Positions 5,640 to 11,145 of a DNA stretch of 11,145 nt are shown here, piece by piece; position 1 is the first letter of the stretch; every line of letters starts with the position of its first letter. The notes under the pieces were generated by a model, which was not told the origin of the DNA, searched no databases, and saw nothing but the letters and a program-made list of their open reading frames with translations. Origin of the DNA: Pseudomonadota bacterium (GTDB lineage: Bacteria > Pseudomonadota > Alphaproteobacteria > Rhizobiales > Hyphomicrobiaceae). The position numbers and the translations under genes were made by a program. Location of the stretch: NCBI GenBank assembly GCA_023412745.1, contig JAEZBZ010000245.1:1-11145 (forward strand), written 5' to 3'.

Positions 5640-8600
5640 ACGGCGTTCTTCTGTGGTTCGCCGGTCTCGTGATGCTGCTGCTCGGCGCGGCGTTCGCCGT
5701 GCCCTATGCGGTTGACTGGAACACCTATCGCGGCGTGTTCGAGGAAGAAGCATCGCGGATGCTCGGTCGCGAGGTGCGCGTCGGCGGCAACGTCAATCTG
5801 CGCCTGCTGCCCGCGCCCTACGTCAGCTTCGAGCGCCCGCGTATTTCCGATACCGACCCGGGGGAGGCATTCTTCCGGGCCGAAAGCTTCACCATGTGGC
5901 TGGCGCTGCCGCCGCTGGTGCAGGGCATTTTTGAAGCTAAGCAGATCGAACTCAAGCAGCCGTCGCTGCGGCTGCAGGTCAACAAGAACGGCGGCGGCAA
6001 CTGGCAGCAATTCAGCATCAGCCAAGGCGCGTTGCCGTTCGTGCCGCGCGGGCTTGCGCTGCAATCGTTGAAGATTACCGATGGCGTGGTGGCACTGCAT
6101 GGCGTCGATGGAGATCAGCTCGCGCGCGTTGCGATCCGCGACGCCGATCTCAGCGCGCCATCTATTGAGGGCCCCTATCGGTTTCGTGGCGATGTGACGT
6201 GGAACGGCGTCGAGCGCGAGATCCGCGGCTCCACGGCACCGCCCGACCCCGATGGCGGTGTGCGGCTGAAGCTGGCGGCGCGTACGGCGCAGACCGGCAA
6301 CGCCTACCTATTCGATGGTGTCGTTCGCGATCTCACCAGCCGCCCGCGTGTGGATGGCGAAGTCGTCGCGACCGTGGCGCCGCCCGCCGCCGAGGGGCAA
6401 CAGCCGGCCACGCCTGGGCAAGGTTTCGAGATCCGCGCCCAACTGGCCGCCGACACGCTCGCGGCGCAGTTGAAGGATGTCGCGTTTTCCTTCGAGCAGG
6501 CCGGCCGGCCGCAACTGCTGACGGGCACGGCGGAGGCACAATGGAGCGGCCGTCCGCGCATCACCGCAAACCTTGCGTCGCGCTGGCTCGACCTTGAGAA
6601 GATTTCCGGTGCGCCGTCCAACGCAACCGCGTTCGAGACGGCGCGGCGGCTCGGCAACAGGCTGAGGAGCCTGCTGCCTGAAACCAGCGAGGTGGCGGCC
6701 CGCGTTGCTGTCGATCAGGCCAATTTCGCTGGCGAGCAGGTGAGCGGGCTCGTCGCCGCCTTCGAGGACAGTGGCAGCGGATTGCAAATCCGCGAGTTGC
6801 GCGCCGGATTGCCGGGCGGCACGCGGCTGGATTTCAGCGGCGCATTGCGGCGCGATGCGAGCGGCAACGACGAACTGGCAGGCGATCTGGTCCTGCGCGG
6901 CGCCCATCTCGGCCGCCTGATGCATTGGGCGACGCGCGGCAGCGTTTCCGGCCAGACGCGCGGCGATGGCAGTTTCGCGCTCAGTTCACGGATGAAGCTG
7001 TCGCGTGCGGGCATCGAGTTCCGGCAGGCGGAACTGGACGCCAACGCCAATCGCCTGACCGGTGAGTTCGGCTACATTTGGGGAGCGCGCAAAAAGCTGA
7101 CGCTGACGGCGGACACGCGACGCGCCGATCTGTCGGCGATTCTACCCGGAATTCTGAGTTCAGGTTTGTTCAACGTCGCGCTCAACTCTGCCGCCCAGCC
7201 GGCGGGCCAGTCCGCGCCTTCGCTGAATGGGTTACTCCCTGATCTTGCGAGCTTCGATGCGAACCTGAACATCCGCGCCGACACGCTGACCGATGGCACG
7301 CTGAGCCTAAAGGACGTCGACGCCCAGGTGCTGCTGGACAACGGCACGCTGACCGTTCCGCGCCTGCGTGCCGCGACGGCGAGCGGCCTCAAGCTTGATC
7401 TCGACGGCGAGATCAAGGATCTGGACGCCCAGTCCAAGGGTACGTTGCGCGGTGTTGTCGAGGCACAGACGCCATCGGCCGTGGACGACGCGCTGCGGCT
7501 GGCCGCGATCGACTCGGCCTCGCCGCGGGCGAATTGGATGGCGAGATTTGCGCCGCTGCGGCTGGCGTTCGTTTCGCGCTTGGGCAGCGTCGGACCGACT
7601 GCCGCTGAACTCAATCTCGATGGCATGATGCGCGGCGCGCCTTTCGTCGCCAGCCTCACCCTCGATGGCGGCTGGAGCGGCTGGCGGACGGCGCCGGTCG
7701 ATGGTCTCGTCGTCAGCGAAAGCGCGGAGGTCGCGCGTCTCGCCCAGGCGGCGCTGGCGGGCAGCATGGCCTCCCACGGTGATGCGGAAAGCAATGGCCG
7801 TGGCCGCCTGCTGCTCAAGGTGGTCGGAACACCGGCGCAGGATGTCACAACACTGGCGCAGATGTCGGCGCCTGATCTGCAGGTCGACGTGCGCGGGCGC
7901 GGTTCTGTGCTGGACGACCTGTCGCTGCGCTTTGACGGTGAAGCCGACGTCGCCTCGGCGGATGCGGCCAAGGCGTTTCAGTTCGCCGGACTGCGCCGGC
8001 CGGCCGCCGCGATCGGCTTGGGCGTGCGCGGACGCGTCGATGTCGACGTCACCGAGGCCGGTCTCAAGATCGCTGCCGACAAGTTCGAGGTCGGCAGTTC
8101 GCGCGTCAGCGGAACCGTTGCGGTGTCCGGGCCGGAGCGGGCGCGCCGTCTCGACATTGCAGTCAAGGCCGACGATATCTCGCTGCCGCGCCTGTTCGGT
8201 CTGGTCCTCGATGGACGCCGCGCGTCATCGCAGGAGACGGACGAAGCGCTCGCGTCGCATTGGCGCGAGGAGCCGTTCGATTTCACCAACCTCGACAACG
8301 TCACCGGGAGCCTGCGCATCGAGACGGATGCGTTAACTCTGGAAGAGGGATTCGGTCTGTCGGCCGCCAATCTGGAGGCGGAGTTTACGCCGGAGCTGAT
8401 CACCGTCTCGAAACTTGAAGGGCGCGCGCTGGGTGGTGCGGTGTCGAGCGCGTTCAAACTCGAACGCGGTGCCGCCGGCGCCAAGCTCTCCGGCGTGTTC
8501 GGATTGTGGGATGTGCAGCTCGCCAAGATCGTCGGGACCAGCGACGTTCCAATTGGCACGGGCGCGGCGCAGCTCTCGGTACAGTTTTCCGGCCAGGCGG

Positions 8601-9514
8601 TGACGCCGCGGGCTCTGATATCGGTGATCACCGGTAAGGGCGAGCTGGAGCTGAAGCAGGCTAGTATGCATCGCCTCGCCCCCGGCGCGATCGAGGCGAC
8701 CGCTGAGGCGGTCCTGACCGGCCGTGTGGTGCCGCGCGGGGAAGCCCTGCAGCAGGGATTGCGCCAAGCGTTCGCCGAGGGCCCGTTGCCGATGGGTGAT
8801 CGGACGATCGGGGTTGATCTGGGCGAGGGCGCACTGCGCGTGCGGGCCTTCGATATCGATACGCCCAAGGCGGTGGTGAGCAACCAGACCACGATCGATC
8901 TCGGTGAACTGAAGATCGACACGGAATGGAAGTTTTCGCCGAAGCCGGCCGCGCGGATCACGCCGGCCCAGCTTCCCGGCGTTTCGGTGATCTACGTCGG
9001 GCCGCTGGTGTCGTATGCCAGCCTGGAGCCGCGCATTGTGTCCGACGCGCTCGAGCGCGAAATGGCGGTGCGCGGCATGGAGCGGGACGTCGAGCAACTC
9101 GAACGGATGAGGCGTGAGGACGAGGCGCGCGCTAGGGCGGAGTCCGAACGCCAGCGCGCTATAGAGCTGCAACATCAGCAGGACATGCTGCGCAGGCAGC
9201 AGCAGCCTGCCGAGGAGGTCAATCCGCCCAGGGTCATCGACGTGCCGCTGCCGATCCCTGCGCGCCCGGCGCAGCCGCAATCGCTGCAGACGCCGCCGCC
9301 ACTGCCTCCTGCGATGCCGGATCATCGACAAAGCTCGGATGCCGCAACCGGCGCATGGCAGCCGCCCGTGCCCCCAGCCAGATCCTCCGGACCTATCGAA
9401 ATCGGTGTGCCGCCGGTGCCACCGCTTGCCGCGCCGCCGAAGCCGGCAGAGCGCCGGCCGTTCACGCCGCCGCCGACCTGGGAAGATCAGTGGCCGCGCC
9501 CGTCACGCTATTGA
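5636..9514 (+). CDS. AsmA family envelope protein with coiled-coil and Pro-rich tail
   Basis: Seen: 1292 residues. An N-terminal uncleaved membrane anchor (about 4-24) precedes the AsmA opening (VDWNTYRGVFEEEASRMLGREV, then VGGNVNLRLLPAPYVSFERP). A long beta-rich body with many short amphipathic strands follows. The AsmA C-terminal homology region (about 998-1105) includes TGKGELELKQASMHRL and a segment near LPMGDRTIGVDLGEGALRV. After that come a charged predicted coiled coil (about 1136-1190, Glu/Arg/Gln-rich) and a Pro-rich tail to the end. Known: AsmA-like proteins (AsmA, TamB, YhdP) form groove-like periplasmic bridges linked to phospholipid transport and outer-membrane homeostasis. Inferred: the bulk is periplasmic. 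ATG 5636 is chosen with GGGGG at 5623-5627, 8 nt upstream; GTG 5627 is an in-frame alternative adding three residues. Its end is 22 bp from a convergent gene. Confidence 0.9.
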   Translation: MNGVLLWFAGLVMLLLGAAFAVPYAVDWNTYRGVFEEEASRMLGREVRVGGNVNLRLLPAPYVSFERPRISDTDPGEAFFRAESFTMWLALPPLVQGIFEAKQIELKQPSLRLQVNKNGGGNWQQFSISQGALPFVPRGLALQSLKITDGVVALHGVDGDQLARVAIRDADLSAPSIEGPYRFRGDVTWNGVEREIRGSTAPPDPDGGVRLKLAARTAQTGNAYLFDGVVRDLTSRPRVDGEVVATVAPPAAEGQQPATPGQGFEIRAQLAADTLAAQLKDVAFSFEQAGRPQLLTGTAEAQWSGRPRITANLASRWLDLEKISGAPSNATAFETARRLGNRLRSLLPETSEVAARVAVDQANFAGEQVSGLVAAFEDSGSGLQIRELRAGLPGGTRLDFSGALRRDASGNDELAGDLVLRGAHLGRLMHWATRGSVSGQTRGDGSFALSSRMKLSRAGIEFRQAELDANANRLTGEFGYIWGARKKLTLTADTRRADLSAILPGILSSGLFNVALNSAAQPAGQSAPSLNGLLPDLASFDANLNIRADTLTDGTLSLKDVDAQVLLDNGTLTVPRLRAATASGLKLDLDGEIKDLDAQSKGTLRGVVEAQTPSAVDDALRLAAIDSASPRANWMARFAPLRLAFVSRLGSVGPTAAELNLDGMMRGAPFVASLTLDGGWSGWRTAPVDGLVVSESAEVARLAQAALAGSMASHGDAESNGRGRLLLKVVGTPAQDVTTLAQMSAPDLQVDVRGRGSVLDDLSLRFDGEADVASADAAKAFQFAGLRRPAAAIGLGVRGRVDVDVTEAGLKIAADKFEVGSSRVSGTVAVSGPERARRLDIAVKADDISLPRLFGLVLDGRRASSQETDEALASHWREEPFDFTNLDNVTGSLRIETDALTLEEGFGLSAANLEAEFTPELITVSKLEGRALGGAVSSAFKLERGAAGAKLSGVFGLWDVQLAKIVGTSDVPIGTGAAQLSVQFSGQAVTPRALISVITGKGELELKQASMHRLAPGAIEATAEAVLTGRVVPRGEALQQGLRQAFAEGPLPMGDRTIGVDLGEGALRVRAFDIDTPKAVVSNQTTIDLGELKIDTEWKFSPKPAARITPAQLPGVSVIYVGPLVSYASLEPRIVSDALEREMAVRGMERDVEQLERMRREDEARARAESERQRAIELQHQQDMLRRQQQPAEEVNPPRVIDVPLPIPARPAQPQSLQTPPPLPPAMPDHRQSSDAATGAWQPPVPPARSSGPIEIGVPPVPPLAAPPKPAERRPFTPPPTWEDQWPRPSRY

Positions 9515-9536
9515 GAAGCAGACAGCTGCGTTCAGG

Positions 9537-9770
9537 CTACTGATCCGACGCCCTGCCGTTTGGGCGATTGCGATAGTGATCCAAAATCCAGACCCGGACG
9601 GCGCTCGACAATCCCGCGCCACCGCGCTGCTTGTCGATTTCCTCAACCAGACTGGCGAGCGACGTGCCGCGCTCGGTCGCGACGTCCTTCAGCGCATCCC
9701 AGAACGGGCTTTCCAACGAGATCGACGTGCTGTGGCCGGCAATCGTGAAGGAACGCTTGATCGGTCTCAT
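9537..9770 (-). CDS. Ribbon-helix-helix (RHH_4-like) small protein
   Basis: Seen: 77 residues. A basic start (MRPIKRSFTI) leads into a beta strand (about 6-20, RSFTIAGHSTSISLE), helix A (about 21-34, PFWDALKDVATERG), a turn, and helix B (about 37-49, SLASLVEEIDKQ). The C-terminal part contains LSSAVRVWILDHY. This order and the SISLE-x-FWDAL-x-G-SL pattern fit the RHH_4 family of alphaproteobacteria. Known: ribbon-helix-helix proteins bind DNA as dimers through the paired strand; many RHH_4 members have no known target. No toxin partner lies beside it, so a toxin-antitoxin role is unlikely. It is the last gene of the minus-strand cluster fumC-DUF4169-RHH, 61 bp after the DUF4169 stop, and ends 22 bp from the AsmA stop. 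The upstream region shows only a weak Shine-Dalgarno, so the start rests on the conserved N-terminus. Confidence 0.85.
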   Translation of the reverse strand: MRPIKRSFTIAGHSTSISLESPFWDALKDVATERGTSLASLVEEIDKQRGGAGLSSAVRVWILDHYRNRPNGRASDQ

Positions 9771-9831
9771 GGCAGGCTGGCCGCCCTGTCGTTCCGCATG
9801 AGGCTATGGGCTGTCCGCGCCCGGAAGATCG

Positions 9832-10035
9832 TCATTCGCTGGTATCGTCGGCCGACGACGGCTCGCGCTTCAAGCCATCGAGCTCGCGCTGCTGGCGATC
9901 GCTTTCAGCCGATGACCGGTCGCGCTCGTGGCGCGGCCGGCCGAACTTGGCGCGATTTTCCTGCGCCAAGCGTTCTTTTTCGCTGCGCGCCTTGCGCTTG
10001 CGCGCCTGACGCAGATTGACGATCTCGGCGGTCAT
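9832..10035 (-). CDS. DUF4169 family small charged protein
   Basis: Seen: 67 residues, opening MTAEIVNLRQARKRKAR, the hallmark of DUF4169. A long Lys/Arg/Glu-rich, probably helical and partly disordered stretch follows (SEKERLAQENRAKFG, RPRHERDRSS), with an acidic C-terminal end. Function is not known for the family. The ATG at 10035 is supported by GAGGTG (10042-10047) 6 nt upstream and by the family start; a nine-residue longer reading from 10062 is rejected. It begins 30 bp after the fumC stop, so it is very likely co-transcribed with fumC. The rich basic content would allow nucleic-acid binding, but that is inference only. Confidence 0.88.
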   Translation of the reverse strand: MTAEIVNLRQARKRKARSEKERLAQENRAKFGRPRHERDRSSAESDRQQRELDGLKREPSSADDTSE

Positions 10036-10041
10036 GATGGT

Positions 10042-10047
10042 CACCTC
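10042..10047 (-). promoter_or_regulatory. Shine-Dalgarno of the DUF4169 gene
   Basis: GAGGTG on the minus strand, 6 nt before the ATG at 10035, between the fumC stop and this gene. It decides the start in favour of MTAEIVNL. Confidence 0.65.
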
Positions 10048-10065
10048 GCCGCCAGCCGGCAATTA

Positions 10066-11145
10066 TCAGTCCGGGCTGATCATTTTCTCGGGCCGTACGA
10101 TGGCGTCGAACTCCGCGTCCGTGACGTAGCCGCCGCCGACGGCTTCCTCGCGCAGCGTGGTGCCGTTCTTATGCGCGGTCTTGGCGATCTTGGCGGCGTT
10201 GTCGTAGCCGATCTTCGGCGCCAGCGCGGTCACCAGCATCAGCGAACGATCCAGCGCGGACTTGATGTTGTCCTCGCGCGGTTCGATGCCGACGACGCAG
10301 TTGTCGGTGAAGCTGACGGCCGCGTCGGCCAGCAGGCGCACGGACTGCAGGAAATTATAGGCCATCACCGGGTTGAACACGTTCAGCTCGAAGTGGCCGG
10401 ATGCGCCCGCGAACGTAAGGGTCGCCTGGTTGCCGAACACCTGCGTGCAAACCATGGTCATGGCTTCGCACTGGGTCGGATTGACCTTGCCCGGCATGAT
10501 CGACGAACCCGGCTCGTTCTCCGGCAGGCTCAGTTCGCCGAGGCCGGAGCGTGGGCCTGAACCCAGGAAGCGGATGTCGTTGGCGATCTTGAACAGCGAC
10601 GCGGCGACCGTGTTGATGGCGCCGTGGCTCATCACCATGGCGTCGTGCGCGGCCAGTGCTTCGAACTTGTTCGGCGCGCTGGTGAACTTGAGCTGCGTAA
10701 TCGCGCTGATGGCTTCGGCGACCTTCTCCGCGAAGCCCTTTGGCGCGTTGAGGCCTGTGCCGACGGCGGTGCCGCCCTGCGCCAACTGCATCAGCGCCGG
10801 CAGCGTCTGCTCGATGCGGGCGATGCCGTTCTCGACCTGCTGGGTGTAGCCGGAGAACTCCTGGCCGAGCGTCAGCGGGGTGGCATCCTGGGTGTGCGTG
10901 CGGCCGATCTTGATGATGCGCTGCCAGGCCTGCGCCTTGTCGTTCAGTGCATTGCGCAGCTTCTGCAGGGCCGGGATGAGCCGATGCACGACCTCTTCCG
11001 CGCATGCGATGTGCATCGCCGTCGGATAGGTGTCGTTTGAGGACTGGCTCATATTGACGTGGTCATTCGGGTGGACGGGTTTCTTGGAGCCCATCGTGCC
11101 GCCGAGCATCTCGATGGCGCGGTTCGAGATCACCTCGTTGGCGTT
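10066..11145 (-). CDS. fumC: Class II fumarate hydratase (partial, N-terminus outside window)
   Basis: Class II fumarase interconverts fumarate and L-malate in the TCA cycle, as an iron-independent cytosolic homotetramer. Seen: 359 residues plus TGA. The frame is open to the window edge ([12 protein letters not shown]), so roughly the first 105-115 residues of the usual 460-470 are missing. The GTG at 11131-11133 is an internal Val, not a start. Diagnostic segments, numbered within the fragment: [15 protein letters not shown] (25-39, substrate region), [10 protein letters not shown] (81-90, catalytic His loop), [10 protein letters not shown] (124-133), and the fumarate lyase signature [11 protein letters not shown] (213-223) with the catalytic Ser. 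All key residues seen are intact. It heads a likely operon with the DUF4169 and RHH_4 genes. Related lyases (aspartase AspA, argininosuccinate lyase) share the signature, but the overall match is to FumC. Confidence 0.95.
   Translation of the reverse strand, partial: NANEVISNRAIEMLGGTMGSKKPVHPNDHVNMSQSSNDTYPTAMHIACAEEVVHRLIPALQKLRNALNDKAQAWQRIIKIGRTHTQDATPLTLGQEFSGYTQQVENGIARIEQTLPALMQLAQGGTAVGTGLNAPKGFAEKVAEAISAITQLKFTSAPNKFEALAAHDAMVMSHGAINTVAASLFKIANDIRFLGSGPRSGLGELSLPENEPGSSIMPGKVNPTQCEAMTMVCTQVFGNQATLTFAGASGHFELNVFNPVMAYNFLQSVRLLADAAVSFTDNCVVGIEPREDNIKSALDRSLMLVTALAPKIGYDNAAKIAKTAHKNGTTLREEAVGGGYVTDAEFDAIVRPEKMISPD

Noticed and set aside
5343..5753. 137-residue N-terminal extension of the helicase
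   Set aside because: Unlike any helicase N-terminus, Arg/Cys-rich, and overlaps the start of the divergent AsmA gene; the start at 5342 gives the usual length.
7072..8961. Long minus-strand open frames opposite the AsmA gene (also 8333-9331)
   Set aside because: They are antisense shadows in GC-rich DNA: Ser/Arg/Pro-rich translations with no recognisable domain, while the plus frame has clear AsmA features.
9339..10019. Plus-strand 226-codon frame spanning the AsmA end and small genes
   Set aside because: It crosses several real genes, is Arg-rich, and has no motif; the minus-strand small proteins match known families.
9537..10035. Toxin-antitoxin pair formed by the RHH and DUF4169 proteins
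   Set aside because: The gene order behind fumC, the 61-bp gap and the lack of any toxin-like fold in DUF4169 argue against it.
11131..11133. GTG as the fumC start codon
   Set aside because: The frame continues to the window edge as NANEV, a conserved internal part of class II fumarases; this is an internal valine.

Overview
This GC-rich window looks like a core-chromosome segment from an alphaproteobacterium. The gene families and their style (AsmA family, bactofilin, UvrD/PcrA with an N-terminal extension, DUF4169 and RHH_4 small proteins behind fumC) fit the Bradyrhizobium/Rhodopseudomonas/Afipia/Nitrobacter group best. That placement is an inference from protein character, not from a database search. 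I see no transposase, integrase, tRNA, rRNA, CRISPR array or phage gene, and codon use is fairly even, so this does not look like a genomic island.

Layout from left to right. (1) A long plus-strand gene (about 34-2064) encodes a predicted envelope-spanning protein: export signal, cysteine-containing N-terminal domain, Pro/Ala-rich linker, one transmembrane helix, predicted helical segment and a C-terminal J-domain with an intact HPD. (2) A convergent minus-strand bactofilin (2282-2800) has a strong Shine-Dalgarno and a good intrinsic terminator in the 217-bp convergent gap. (3) A minus-strand UvrD/PcrA-type helicase (2931-5342) has all SF1A motifs and a Tudor-like C-terminus. (4) A 293-bp divergent gap (5343-5635) contains a sigma70-like -10 element almost touching the helicase start codon, a possible 72-codon upstream ORF whose stop overlaps the next gene's ATG, and a nested imperfect inverted repeat of about 66 bp. 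(5) A 1292-residue AsmA-family envelope protein (5636-9514) follows on the plus strand. (6) A minus-strand cluster, read right to left, consists of fumC (N-terminus cut by the window edge), a DUF4169 protein and an RHH_4 ribbon-helix-helix protein. The last of these ends only 22 bp from the end of the AsmA gene.

Three genes concern the cell envelope or cell shape (J-domain membrane protein, bactofilin, AsmA protein), one concerns DNA repair and transcription-replication conflicts (UvrD/PcrA), and one is a TCA-cycle enzyme with two small companions. I found no clear evidence of a wholly new defence or mobile system. The points most worth a second look are the trans-envelope J-protein, the structured AsmA leader with its overlapping small ORF, and the fumC-DUF4169-RHH cluster.
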